Of a stretch of 64,000 nucleotides of DNA, positions 26,293 to 34,926 are shown piece by piece. This stretch comes from Kocuria varians (GTDB lineage Bacteria > Actinomycetota > Actinomycetes > Actinomycetales > Micrococcaceae): NCBI RefSeq assembly GCF_006539885.1, contig NZ_BJNW01000018.1, positions 1-64,000 of the forward strand, read 5' to 3'. Made by a program: the position numbers and the translations under genes. The notes under the pieces were generated by a model. The model was not told the DNA's origin, did not search any database, and saw only the letters and a program-made list of their open reading frames with translations. Position 1 is the first letter of the stretch, and every line of letters starts with the position of its first letter.

Positions 26293-27729
26293 TCAGGAGC
26301 CGAGGACACCCTTCTCGCGCGCCCACGCCAGCAGCCGCTCCCGGGCGACGTCCTCCCCCACGGCACCCTCGTCCAGGCGCATCTCGAGCAGGAACTTGTA
26401 GGCGCGGCCCACCACGGGCCCCGGCGGGACGCCGAGGACGGCCATGATCTGCTGCCCGTCCAGCTCGGGGCGCACGGCCTCGAGCTGCTCCTGCTCCGCG
26501 AGCTGCTCGATGCGCCGTTCGAGCTCGTCGTAGTGCGCGGCGAGCCGGGCGGCCTTGCGCCTGTTGCGGGTGGTGACATCCGAGCGGGTGAGCCGGTGCA
26601 GCCGTTCCAGCTCGTCCCCGGCGTCGCGCACGTAGCGGCGCACCGCGGAGTCGGTCCAGCCGGCCTCGCCATATCCGTAGAAACGCATATGCAGTTCCAC
26701 CAGGCGGGTGACCCGCTTGATCGTGTCGTTGTCGAAGCGCAGCGCCTTCATCCGCTTGCGCGTGATCTTGGCACCCACCACCTCGTGGTGCCGGAAGCTG
26801 ACCGCCCCGGAGGGTTCGAAGCGGCGCGTGGCCGGTTTGCCGACGTCGTGCATCAGGGCCGCGAAGCGCAGCACGAAGTCCGGCGCGGGCACGGGCCCGT
26901 CCGGACCCGTCTCCTTCTCCGCGGCCTGCTCCATGACCGTGAGGGAATGCTGGTAGACGTCCTTGTGGTGGTGCGCCTCGTCCGTCTCGAGCTGCAGGGC
27001 GGGCACCTCCGGCAGCACGATCTCCGCGAGCCCGGTCTCCACCATGAGCTCGATCCCGCGCCGGGTGTGGGCCCCGCAGATCAGCTTCACGAGTTCCTCG
27101 CGCACACGCTCCGCGGAGACGATCTCGATCCGCGCGGCCATCGCCGTCATGGCCTCGCGCACCGGCTCGACCACCTCCAGGCCCAGCTGGGAGGTGAACC
27201 GCGCGGCACGCATCATGCGCAGGGGGTCGTCCGTGAAGGAGTCCTCGGGGGTCCCGGGGGTCCGCAGCACTCCCGCGTGCAGGTCCTTGACGCCGCCGAA
27301 GGGGTCCACGAGCTCCATGTCCGGCAGTCGCAGGGCCATGGCGTTGACGGTGAAGTCCCGGCGGCGCAGGTCCTCCGTGAGGTCGTCCCCGAAGGCCACC
27401 GTGGGCTTGCGCGAACCGGGGTCGTAGGCCTCCGCCCGGTAGGTGGTGACCTCCAGCTGCATGCCCGCCTTGCGCATCCCGATGGTCCCGAACTCCCGAC
27501 CGATCTCCCAGTGCGCGTCCGCCCAGTCGCGGATGATCGCCAGCGTCTGGTCCGGGCTCGCGTCCGTGGTGAAGTCCAGGTCCAGGGCGTCCCTGCCCAG
27601 CAGCAGGTCCCGCACGGGGCCTCCCACCAGGGAGAGCTCGTGGCCCGCGCGGTCGAAGAGGCGCCCTAGTTCGAGTGAGACGGGGTGGAGGGAGGAGGTG
27701 TCCGGCAACTGCGTCATGATGTGCGCCAT
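26293..27729 (-). CDS. CCA-adding tRNA nucleotidyltransferase with HD domain
   Basis: A 478-residue class II nucleotidyltransferase. VGGPVRDLLLGRDALDLDF (about 36-54) carries the GG-x-V-R-D motif and the metal-binding D-x-D. RRDFTVNAMALRLP follows (about 128-141), then the RNA-binding region. A C-terminal HD phosphohydrolase core (RFAALMHDVGKPATR, near 290) is present. It builds or repairs the CCA end of tRNAs; neither tRNA gene in this window encodes CCA. Often named pcnA or cca in actinobacteria. It diverges from the NUDIX gene. Confidence 0.93.
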   Translation of the reverse strand: MAHIMTQLPDTSSLHPVSLELGRLFDRAGHELSLVGGPVRDLLLGRDALDLDFTTDASPDQTLAIIRDWADAHWEIGREFGTIGMRKAGMQLEVTTYRAEAYDPGSRKPTVAFGDDLTEDLRRRDFTVNAMALRLPDMELVDPFGGVKDLHAGVLRTPGTPEDSFTDDPLRMMRAARFTSQLGLEVVEPVREAMTAMAARIEIVSAERVREELVKLICGAHTRRGIELMVETGLAEIVLPEVPALQLETDEAHHHKDVYQHSLTVMEQAAEKETGPDGPVPAPDFVLRFAALMHDVGKPATRRFEPSGAVSFRHHEVVGAKITRKRMKALRFDNDTIKRVTRLVELHMRFYGYGEAGWTDSAVRRYVRDAGDELERLHRLTRSDVTTRNRRKAARLAAHYDELERRIEQLAEQEQLEAVRPELDGQQIMAVLGVPPGPVVGRAYKFLLEMRLDEGAVGEDVARERLLAWAREKGVLGS

Positions 27730-27908
27730 TATCGCATTCCCGATCCCCGCGGAGGGGCCGACGACGTCCGCGCGCGGCTGCCCGGCGGCCCGGCAACGGC
27801 GCGGTGCGAGCGGCGTCGTCCTCTCCCGGGAACCCCGGCCGGCCCGCGAACCCGGGCCGGCCGGGGCCCATCAGGGACTGCCATGCGAAAGTGGCTAAGG
27901 TAGGTGCC

Positions 27909-28409
27909 ATGGCTTTCCCCGTACCCAGCGCGCCCAAGAGGCGACCGAACCAACCGGTCTCCGCGCTGCCCACGGTGGAAGAGGTCTCGGCTGGCGGGAT
28001 CGTGGTGAACCTCTCCGATCCCACCCATCCGGTGGCCATCATCGCCCGCATCAACCGCGGGGGTCGGCTCGAGTGGTGCCTGCCCAAGGGTCATCCCGAG
28101 GGCGAGGAGACCAACCAGCAGGCCGCCGTGCGGGAGATCGAGGAGGAGACCGGGATCGAGGGCCGGGTGCTCTCACCGCTGGGCAGCATCGACTACTGGT
28201 TCACGGTCGCGGGCCACCGCGTGCACAAGACCGTCCACCACTTCCTACTGGAGGCCACCGGCGGCTTCCTGACCACCGAGAACGACCCCGACCACGAGGC
28301 CGTGGATGTAGCGTGGTCCGGGATCGACGACCTCGGACGGAAGCTGTCCTTCCCCAACGAACGGCGGATCGCCGACATCGCCCGGGAATACATCATCCAC
28401 CAGCTCTAG
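27909..28409 (+). CDS. NUDIX hydrolase
   Basis: A 166-residue NUDIX protein with the complete Nudix box: the GHPEGEE start (about 59) and REIEEETGI (about 73-81) supply the metal-binding glutamates. The ATG at 27909 precedes AFPVPSAPKRR and is preferred over an in-frame start at 27804. NUDIX enzymes cleave nucleoside diphosphate derivatives. At this locus next to murJ it is conserved in actinobacteria, but the substrate is unknown. 64 bp upstream of murJ. Confidence 0.92.
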   Translation: MAFPVPSAPKRRPNQPVSALPTVEEVSAGGIVVNLSDPTHPVAIIARINRGGRLEWCLPKGHPEGEETNQQAAVREIEEETGIEGRVLSPLGSIDYWFTVAGHRVHKTVHHFLLEATGGFLTTENDPDHEAVDVAWSGIDDLGRKLSFPNERRIADIAREYIIHQL

Positions 28410-28473
28410 GGCGTCCCCCTCGAACCGTCGTGCGCCGCACGCGGTCCCACCCTCGCGCAGGAGGCCTTGTTCC

Positions 28474-30129
28474 ATGCAGAAGTCCGGGGCGCGCGCCAGC
28501 GCCGTGATGGCCTCCGGGACGCTCGTCTCCCGGGTCCTCGGGTTCGTAAAGACCTTCCTCATCACCGTGGCGATCGGTTCCGCCACGACCATGGCGGACG
28601 TCTTCCAGCTGGCCAACACCCTTCCCAACCTGATCTACGTGCTGATCGCCGGCGGCGTCTTCAACGCCGTGCTGGTGCCGCAGATCATCAAGGCCTCCAA
28701 GGCCGCGGACGACGGCGCCGACTACATCTCCCGCCTGATCACCCTGGCCGTGATCGCCCTGCTGGTGATCACCACCGCCGTGGTGGTGTGCGCCGGGCCC
28801 ATCATGCGTCTCATGGGCCCGGGATGGACGGATGCCCAGCTGGCCATGGGCACCACGTTCGCCCTGATCACGTTCCCCCAGATCTTCTTCTACGGGCTCT
28901 ACACCGTGGTGGGCCAGGTACTCAACGCCAAGGGCGCCTTCGGGGCGTACATGTGGGCCCCGGTGCTCAACAACCTGATCGCCATCGCCTCCCTGCTGGT
29001 GTTCATCCGCCAGTTCCAGCCCTTCCGGCTGCAGCACCACACCGTGGAGAACTGGACCTCCGGGCAGACGTTCTGGCTCGTGGTCATGTCCACGGTGGGT
29101 GTCGCCGCGCAGGCTGTAATCCTCTTCTGGCCGCTGGCACGGCTGGGTCTGAAGATCCGGCCGCGCTTCGGATGGCGCGGCATCGGCCTCGCGGCGGCGG
29201 GTAAGCTCGGCGGCTGGACGCTCGCCACGGGCATCGTCGCGAACCTCGCGTTCATGGCGCTCTACCGCACCGCGGCCATCCCCACGGGTGCCCGCGCCGA
29301 CGTCGCCCCGGGCCCGGGCGCGCCGCCCCCCATTGCGGGCACGGCCGTCCTGGACCAGGCCACCATGCTCTACGCGCTGCCCCACGGGGTGATCGGGCTG
29401 TCCATCGCCACGGTCCTGTTCAACAGCATGGCGGCCGCCGCGAACAACGGTGACCGCGCCTCGCTGGTCCACTCCCTGTCCCGCAGCCTGCGCGTCACCG
29501 GGGTGGCCACGGTGTTCTGCATGATTGCGCTGATCGTCTACGCCGGCCCCCTGGGCATGCTCTTCTCCGGCGACGCCCCGGCCGCCGGTGCGGTGATCGG
29601 CCAGGTCATCACGCTCATCGCCGTGGGTGCTCCGTTCATGTCCACCGCGTTCATGCTCGGCCGGGCGTTCTACGCGCAGGAGGATGCCAGGACCCCGTTC
29701 CTGGTGCAGGTGGCGGTCTCGGCGTTCACGGTGCTGTGCGCGGTGGCCATCGCCTATGTATTCCCTCCGGAGCATATAGTTTATGCCATCGCGGTCTGCT
29801 ACGCCGTGCAGAACATCCTGGCCACCGTGATCTACCACGTCGCGCTGACCCGCCGGATCGGCGACTACGATCTCGCGCACATCCTGGGAAGCCACGCACG
29901 CATACTCGCGGCGGCACTCGTCTCCGGCGTGGCCGGCGTGGGCGTGCTGTGGTGGCTCGGCGGGTACCGCACGGACGGTCTGCCGTGGCACGACCAGGCG
30001 TGGGCCATCATCACGATCGCCGTGGGCGGTGTGGTCATGGCCGTCGTGTACGCGATCGCACTGAAGCTGTTCCGCGTGCAGGAGTTCACCGCCCTGCTGG
30101 CCCCGCTCAGGGCCAAACTGGGCCGCTAG
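28474..30129 (+). CDS. murJ: Lipid II flippase MurJ (MviN)
   Basis: A 551-residue MOP-superfamily protein with about 14 helices. It starts SGARASAVMASGTLVSRVLG, the typical MurJ helix 1 with a central arginine, followed by FKTFLI-like helix 2. Charged residues inside the cavity helices (RLGLKIRPRF, SRSLRVTG) are visible. It moves lipid II across the membrane for peptidoglycan synthesis. Downstream lie the pseudokinase-like gene, trxBA and the CwlM-like gene. Confidence 0.93.
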   Translation: MQKSGARASAVMASGTLVSRVLGFVKTFLITVAIGSATTMADVFQLANTLPNLIYVLIAGGVFNAVLVPQIIKASKAADDGADYISRLITLAVIALLVITTAVVVCAGPIMRLMGPGWTDAQLAMGTTFALITFPQIFFYGLYTVVGQVLNAKGAFGAYMWAPVLNNLIAIASLLVFIRQFQPFRLQHHTVENWTSGQTFWLVVMSTVGVAAQAVILFWPLARLGLKIRPRFGWRGIGLAAAGKLGGWTLATGIVANLAFMALYRTAAIPTGARADVAPGPGAPPPIAGTAVLDQATMLYALPHGVIGLSIATVLFNSMAAAANNGDRASLVHSLSRSLRVTGVATVFCMIALIVYAGPLGMLFSGDAPAAGAVIGQVITLIAVGAPFMSTAFMLGRAFYAQEDARTPFLVQVAVSAFTVLCAVAIAYVFPPEHIVYAIAVCYAVQNILATVIYHVALTRRIGDYDLAHILGSHARILAAALVSGVAGVGVLWWLGGYRTDGLPWHDQAWAIITIAVGGVVMAVVYAIALKLFRVQEFTALLAPLRAKLGR

Positions 30130-30196
30130 ACTGCCGGAAAGAACGTCCTCGCGTCCGTGCGACCGCCGCGGCGCCCGAACCCCCCAGGGAGCCATC

Positions 30197-31816
30197 GTGT
30201 CCCAGCCCATCGCGCTCGGAACCGTCCTCGGGGGCCGCTACAAAATCGTAGCGTCCCTCACGAGCACACCGGAGGGTGACCACGTCCTGCAGGGCGAGGA
30301 CCAGATCCTGCGCCGTCGCGTGTCCATCCTGGTGCCCTCCGCGGCGCACGAGACCCTCCTGGTGGACAACGCCCGCGCGCTGGCCGGCGGCGCGGGGCAC
30401 AGCGGCTTCCAGGTCCTGGACATAGGCCAGACCGAGGAGTCCACCTACCTGGTGACCTCCTACTTCGCCGCGGACGACCTCCTGGAGTCCCTGCTGAACC
30501 GGGACGAGGACTCTGACGACGAGTCCCTCTCGGACGACATCTTCGGCGGCTCCCGTTCTGCCGCCTCCGCCTCCTACATCTACGAGGAGCCGGAGCCCAC
30601 CCAGCCGCAGCAGGTCCTGGACGGGGAGGGCCCCGCCTCAGCGCCCGAGCAGGCGGCGGTCACCCGCTGGAGCGAGTCGGACTACGACGACTACGACGAC
30701 GCCCCCGCCGCGCCCTCCGTGCGCAACAGGCTCGGCATGCGCCGCAAGGTCCGTCCCGGCGCCGTGCGCTCCACCATGTTCGACCGTGCGGCCTCCCAGG
30801 CCGGCGCCGCGGGGGCGTCCGAGACCGTGGGCGAGATCGACCCCACCTACGACGGTGACAACCGCTACGAGAGCTACGCCCGCACGGAGGGCAAGCCGGG
30901 GCGGCTCGACGAGCGCCCGGCCGGCTCCCGTGCGGCCGGCCGGGACGCCGCGGCCTCGGCTTCCGAGGGCGGCCTCCCCGACGCCGAGGACGCCGCCGCG
31001 CCGGCCGCCGGGTTCGCCGCAGGATCCGGGTCCCGCGAGAGCGACCGTGCCGACGGCGCGCCGCTGGACCGCGATCGCGTCGCCGCCCAAGGCTCCGACG
31101 AGGAGCCGCTCGAGGACAACCGTGCAGCCTCCGAGGACGTCCGGCCGACCTCGGGTGCTACGGCGGTGACGGACCGCCGAGGGGGCCCTGTGCGCTGGCT
31201 GCTGCTGGTGCTGCTGGTCCTCGCACTGGTCGCGCTGATCGTGCTGGGCTTCCGCAGCCTGGGTGTGCTCACGAGCCAGTTCTCCCAGCAGGGCCCCGAG
31301 CAGCAGAACGCCGCACCCGCGGCACCGGGCAGCGCCGCGCCGTCGTCGTCCGAGGGACCGGAACCCGAGATCGCGGCCGTGACCCGGGTGACGTCGAACC
31401 CGAGCTTCATGTCGGACACGGACGCGACCCTCAACCAGGCCACGGACGGCAACCCGGCCACCTACTGGCTCAGCTACGGCTTCTCGAACGCGCAGTTCGG
31501 CAACCTCGTGCAGTACGTGGGGCTCGCGGCGCAGCTGGAGCAGCCCGCGCGCGTCCAGGAGCTCACCGTGCAGCAGGCCAACGGCACGGGCGGGCAGTTC
31601 ACCGTGTACGTCTCGGACAGCCCGACCGTCGAGGGCGCGGAGCAGGTGGCCTCCGGGTCCTTCACGGGCCCCGAGATCCGCGTTCCCCTCTCGGACGCGG
31701 CGCGCACCACCCCGCACCGCTACGTGCTGATCGTGTGGGACCAGCTGCCGCAGCTCACGAGCCCGATCGGCGGCTACCAGTACGGCCTGCGGATCGGGGA
31801 GCTTTCCGTCCGCTGA
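30197..31816 (+). CDS. Truncated pseudokinase-like membrane protein, MurJ-associated
   Basis: A 539-residue protein in three parts. Residues about 8-100 resemble a kinase N-lobe (GTVLGGRYKIVASL glycine loop, a strand around RRRVSILVP), with no catalytic HRD or DFG motif visible. A long acidic, Ala/Ser-rich disordered stretch runs from about 100 to 325. A membrane helix (about 332-354) is followed by a C-terminal extracytoplasmic module (DGNPATYWLS, GLRIGELSVR) like F5/8-type galactose-binding domains. In mycobacteria a pseudokinase domain and such a module are fused to MviN; here they are a separate gene 67 bp after murJ. Probably regulates MurJ. Confidence 0.72.
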   Translation: MSQPIALGTVLGGRYKIVASLTSTPEGDHVLQGEDQILRRRVSILVPSAAHETLLVDNARALAGGAGHSGFQVLDIGQTEESTYLVTSYFAADDLLESLLNRDEDSDDESLSDDIFGGSRSAASASYIYEEPEPTQPQQVLDGEGPASAPEQAAVTRWSESDYDDYDDAPAAPSVRNRLGMRRKVRPGAVRSTMFDRAASQAGAAGASETVGEIDPTYDGDNRYESYARTEGKPGRLDERPAGSRAAGRDAAASASEGGLPDAEDAAAPAAGFAAGSGSRESDRADGAPLDRDRVAAQGSDEEPLEDNRAASEDVRPTSGATAVTDRRGGPVRWLLLVLLVLALVALIVLGFRSLGVLTSQFSQQGPEQQNAAPAAPGSAAPSSSEGPEPEIAAVTRVTSNPSFMSDTDATLNQATDGNPATYWLSYGFSNAQFGNLVQYVGLAAQLEQPARVQELTVQQANGTGGQFTVYVSDSPTVEGAEQVASGSFTGPEIRVPLSDAARTTPHRYVLIVWDQLPQLTSPIGGYQYGLRIGELSVR

Positions 31817-31923
31817 GCCGCCGGGGGCCGCCGTCGAGCTCCGGCTGGTGGGCACGTTGCCCGCCCCGCCACGGACCGGCCCGCCGAGCCCCGAGCGCCC
31901 CGTGACGCGCGGCGCCGAGCCCC

Positions 31924-31950
31924 GGAATATCTGAGCGGGCTCCCCACGTT
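31924..31950 (+). promoter_or_regulatory. Sigma-R/sigma-H-type promoter of trxB-trxA
   Basis: GGAAT (31924-31928) and GTT (31948-31950) are separated by 19 bases, matching the GGAAT-N18/19-GTT consensus of disulfide-stress ECF sigma factors. The site is 56 bp upstream of trxB. The trxBA operon is a classic target of SigR in Streptomyces and SigH in mycobacteria. Inferred from pattern and position. Confidence 0.7.
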
Positions 31951-32005
31951 CTGACGTGTAGTCGACCTCCGCACACGCGGAGACTCATGGAAAGGCTTCG
32001 TACCA

Positions 32006-33040
32006 GTGAGCAATCAGCCCGGCATCTTCTCGAGCGCCGTGAACCTCGACCTCGGCGGCGCCTCGCAGCCCGCGCCCGGTGACGCCCCGGCGGGTGCCGC
32101 GGGCGACGACGCCGTGCACGACGTCGTCATCGTCGGTTCCGGTCCCGCGGGCTACACCGCGGCGATCTACACCGCGCGCGCCAACCTGAACCCCGTGCTC
32201 CTCGCCGGGTCGGTCACCGCCGGCGGCGAGCTGATGAACACCACCGAGGTGGAGAACTACCCCGGGTTCATCGACGGCATCATGGGCCCGGACCTCATGA
32301 ACAACATGCAGCAGCAGGCGGAGCGCTTCGGGGCGGACATCCGCTACGAGGACGTCGTGTCCGTGGCCCTGGAGGGCGAGGTCAAGACCGTGACCATCGA
32401 GGACGGCACCGTCCTGAAGGCACGGGCCGTGATCATCTCCACCGGGTCCGAGTACCGCAAACTCGGCCTGGAGGACGAGGAACGGCTCTCCGGCCACGGG
32501 GTCTCGTGGTGCGCCACGTGCGACGGCTTCTTCTTCAAGGGCCAGAACATCGCCGTGATCGGCGGTGGAGACTCCGCGATCGAAGAGGCCACTTTCCTCA
32601 CCAAGTTCGCGGACAAGGTCACGCTGATCGTCCGGCGCGACGAGTTCCGGGCCTCGGAGATCATGCGGCAGCGCGCGCTGGACGACCCCAAGATCGAGAT
32701 CCGCTGGAACTCCCGTGTCACCGGCATCAACGGGGAGAACAAGGTGGAGTCCCTGGACCTCGTGGACACCGTGACCGGAGAGCCCTCCCAGCTGGCCGTG
32801 ACGGGCCTGTTCGTGGCCATCGGCTCCGACCCCCGCGTGGGTCTCGTGAAGGACCAGCTGGAGCTCACGGCCGAGAACACCATCGCCGTGGACGGCCGGA
32901 CCTCCACCACCTCGCTGCCCGGTGTCTTCGCCGCCGGCGACGTCGTGGACCCCACCTACCGCCAGGCCATCACCGCCGCGGCCTCCGGCTGCGTCGCGGC
33001 CGTGGACGTGGAGCACTACCTGGCGGCCCTGGACAGCTGA
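32006..33040 (+). CDS. trxB: Thioredoxin-disulfide reductase
   Basis: A 344-residue low-molecular-weight TrxR. FAD-binding GSGPAGYTAAIYTARA (about 47-62), the redox-active CATC in SWCATCDGFF (about 169-172), NADPH-binding GGGDSAIEEA (about 186-195) and the second FAD motif GVFAAGDVVD are all present. A non-conserved N-terminal extension of about 40 residues precedes the Rossmann fold. GTG start at 32006. It reduces TrxA with NADPH. First gene of trxBA, behind a sigma-R-type promoter. Confidence 0.97.
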   Translation: MSNQPGIFSSAVNLDLGGASQPAPGDAPAGAAGDDAVHDVVIVGSGPAGYTAAIYTARANLNPVLLAGSVTAGGELMNTTEVENYPGFIDGIMGPDLMNNMQQQAERFGADIRYEDVVSVALEGEVKTVTIEDGTVLKARAVIISTGSEYRKLGLEDEERLSGHGVSWCATCDGFFFKGQNIAVIGGGDSAIEEATFLTKFADKVTLIVRRDEFRASEIMRQRALDDPKIEIRWNSRVTGINGENKVESLDLVDTVTGEPSQLAVTGLFVAIGSDPRVGLVKDQLELTAENTIAVDGRTSTTSLPGVFAAGDVVDPTYRQAITAAASGCVAAVDVEHYLAALDS

Positions 33041-33105
33041 TCCGGCGCGCCACCTCCCAGACTCCCGGGACCCCACCGGGGAGAAACATCGAAAGGAATC
33101 CGATC

Positions 33106-33441
33106 ATGAGCTCAGCAAAAGACGTCACGGACGCCTCCTTCCAGGCGGACGTGCTCGAGAACTCCAAGCCCACCATCGTCGACTTCTGGGCCGAGTGGTG
33201 CGGGCCCTGCCGTCAGCTCGGCCCCGTGCTGGACGCGCTCGCCGCCGAGTACGCGGACCAGGTGGACGTGGTGAAGGTGAACGTGGACGACAACCCCGCG
33301 ATCGCCTCCCAGTACGGCATCACCTCCATCCCGGCCGTGTACCTCTTCGCCAACGGCGAGGTCGCCAAGACCTCCATCGGCGCGAAGCCCAAGTCCGCGC
33401 TCGAGAAGGAGTTCGGGGACTACCTGTCCCCCTCCGCGTAG
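33106..33441 (+). CDS. trxA: Thioredoxin
   Basis: A 111-residue thioredoxin with the WCGPC active site (about 31-35) in DFWAEWCGPCRQLGPVLD and the cis-proline loop in TSIPAVYLF. The ATG has GAAAGGAA about 7 bases upstream. It is the electron acceptor of TrxB, 65 bp downstream and co-transcribed. Confidence 0.98.
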   Translation: MSSAKDVTDASFQADVLENSKPTIVDFWAEWCGPCRQLGPVLDALAAEYADQVDVVKVNVDDNPAIASQYGITSIPAVYLFANGEVAKTSIGAKPKSALEKEFGDYLSPSA

Positions 33442-33449
33442 TCGACGCC

Positions 33450-33486
33450 ACCCGGGCCCGCCACCGTCGTGTGAGCGGGCCCGGGT
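33450..33486 (+). terminator. Hairpin terminator after trxA
   Basis: A perfect 12-bp stem, ACCCGGGCCCGC paired with GCGGGCCCGGGT, around a 13-base loop and followed by CTATTCT. It starts 8 bp after the trxA stop and separates trxBA from the CwlM-like gene. Confidence 0.8.
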
Positions 33487-33551
33487 CTATTCTGAGACGA
33501 ATCATGTCCGCGCCCCGTCCACCACGGACGGTCCACCACGGGGAGAACCAC

Positions 33552-34802
33552 GTGCAGCACCAGACTCCCGGAGCCTTCCTCCGACACGGCATGACCGACC
33601 GACGCGTCGTGGGCCTCAGGGAACGCCTCCTGCGCGCCGGGATCACGGACCGGGTCATCGCGCCCGGCTACGCGGAGGATCCCGCCGTGTTCGACGAGCA
33701 CGTGGACCGCGCAGTGCGGTGGTTCCAGCAGCACAAGGGACTCATCGTGGACGGCACCGTGGGTACGGAGACCGAGACGGCCCTCAACGACGCCCAGTAC
33801 ACGCTGGGTGACCGCCCCCTGTTCCACCAGGAGGGCGAGCTGCTGCACGGCGACGACGTCGAAGAGCTCCAGAACAACCTTTCTCTTTTGGGTTTCTACT
33901 ACGGCCACCTTGATGGCACTTTCACGAAGAAGACGGAGTACGCCGTTAAGGAGCTGCAGCGCAGTCTGGGCGTGGAGTGCGACGGCGTGGTGGACCTCGA
34001 GACCCTCACCGGACTCGCGCGCGTGAGCAAGAAGATCACGACCTCCAAGGCCTTCTCACTGCGGGACCACCAGCGGCTGGAGACTCTGCACGAGGCCCTG
34101 CGCGACCGGGTGGTCGTGCTCGTTCCTTCACGGGCCATCACCCAGATGGAACCTGCCAGCGCGCCCGCCGGCTTCGGCGCGCGGCAGGACGCCATCACGT
34201 ACGACGTCGCTCTGCGCAGCTACGACCTCCTGCGGAACGTGGGGGCCGCGCCGGTGCTCGTGGATCCCGATCCGCAGACACCCCCCTCCCCGGATCTGGG
34301 GGAGGAGCAGGACACAGGTGTCCACGGCGGTGTCATGCCCCGGGACGTCGTGGCCTCGCACACGGATGTGCTCCGTGAGCGTCCGGACGCCCTCATCCTG
34401 TGCCTGCAGTGCGACTGGAACTCCTCTCCCCAGGCGCAAGGGGTGTCCACTTTCTTCTGGGGTGCCCCCGAATCCGGGCAGCCCTACTCCCCCATCGGAC
34501 AGATCGCGTCCGACAAGATCCTGCGCGAACTCGTGTACCGTACGGGCGCACTGGACCTGGGCAGTCACGCCCGGCAGTGGAGTGCCCTGCGCGCCGCGGG
34601 AACGGCTGCGGCCTGGGTGGCCCTGGGGTACCTCTCCAACGACGCCGAGGCCCAGAACCTGCAGCGCGGCTCCTACAGGGCGCGTCTCGCGGAATCACTC
34701 CTGTGCGGGCTGCAGCGGGTGCTCGTCACCGAGACCACCCCTGCCGCGACCGGCACGATGAGCCTCGCGGACATCCAGAACTACTACCGTTCGGAGGAGT
34801 GA
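33552..34802 (+). CDS. cwlM: CwlM-like peptidoglycan-binding pseudo-amidase
   Basis: A 416-residue protein. Two peptidoglycan-binding-1 repeats (about 45-80 and 97-155, LDGTFTKKTEYAVKELQRSL) precede an N-acetylmuramoyl-L-alanine amidase-3 fold (about 180-395). The amidase residues are missing: the first zinc motif (DPGHGG in active enzymes) is replaced by VPSRAI, the second (SIHAN) by CLQCDW, and the catalytic glutamate of VELGFLSN by alanine in VALGYLSN. In mycobacteria the CwlM at this locus regulates MurA and MurJ rather than cleaving wall. The GTG at 33552 is preceded by GGGGAGAA; an ATG at 33504 is possible. No signal peptide. Confidence 0.85.
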   Translation: MQHQTPGAFLRHGMTDRRVVGLRERLLRAGITDRVIAPGYAEDPAVFDEHVDRAVRWFQQHKGLIVDGTVGTETETALNDAQYTLGDRPLFHQEGELLHGDDVEELQNNLSLLGFYYGHLDGTFTKKTEYAVKELQRSLGVECDGVVDLETLTGLARVSKKITTSKAFSLRDHQRLETLHEALRDRVVVLVPSRAITQMEPASAPAGFGARQDAITYDVALRSYDLLRNVGAAPVLVDPDPQTPPSPDLGEEQDTGVHGGVMPRDVVASHTDVLRERPDALILCLQCDWNSSPQAQGVSTFFWGAPESGQPYSPIGQIASDKILRELVYRTGALDLGSHARQWSALRAAGTAAAWVALGYLSNDAEAQNLQRGSYRARLAESLLCGLQRVLVTETTPAATGTMSLADIQNYYRSEE

Positions 34803-34838
34803 CCCCGCCCCTGGCGGGCGACTGCCCATCCCCGTGAC

Positions 34839-34878
34839 GAAAGGCCCGGATGTTTCACGTGAAACATCCGGGCCTTTC
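34839..34878. terminator. 40-bp perfect palindrome: terminator with a parS core
   Basis: A perfect 40-bp inverted repeat is centred between 34858 and 34859, with arms that read GAAAGGCCCGGA outwards from the parS core. It lies 36 bp after the cwlM stop and 48 bp beyond the parB stop, between the convergent genes, and the right side is followed by CTTGTC. It should terminate from both sides while its centre is a ParB site. Confidence 0.75.
34851..34866. other. parS site 1 (perfect)
   Basis: TGTTTCACGTGAAACA matches the universal chromosomal ParB-binding site at all 16 positions. It forms the tip of the terminator palindrome between cwlM and parB. Confidence 0.95.
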
Positions 34879-34926
34879 CTTGTCGTGATCTTGAGTCAGC
34901 CTCGCAGTGGAGCGGGGTATGTGGCC

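Noticed and set aside
23747-28087. 1446-codon minus-strand frame across several genes
   Set aside because: It covers well-supported genes (membrane proteins, CCA enzyme, NUDIX) in a wrong frame and has a Gly/Arg/Ala-rich shadow composition.
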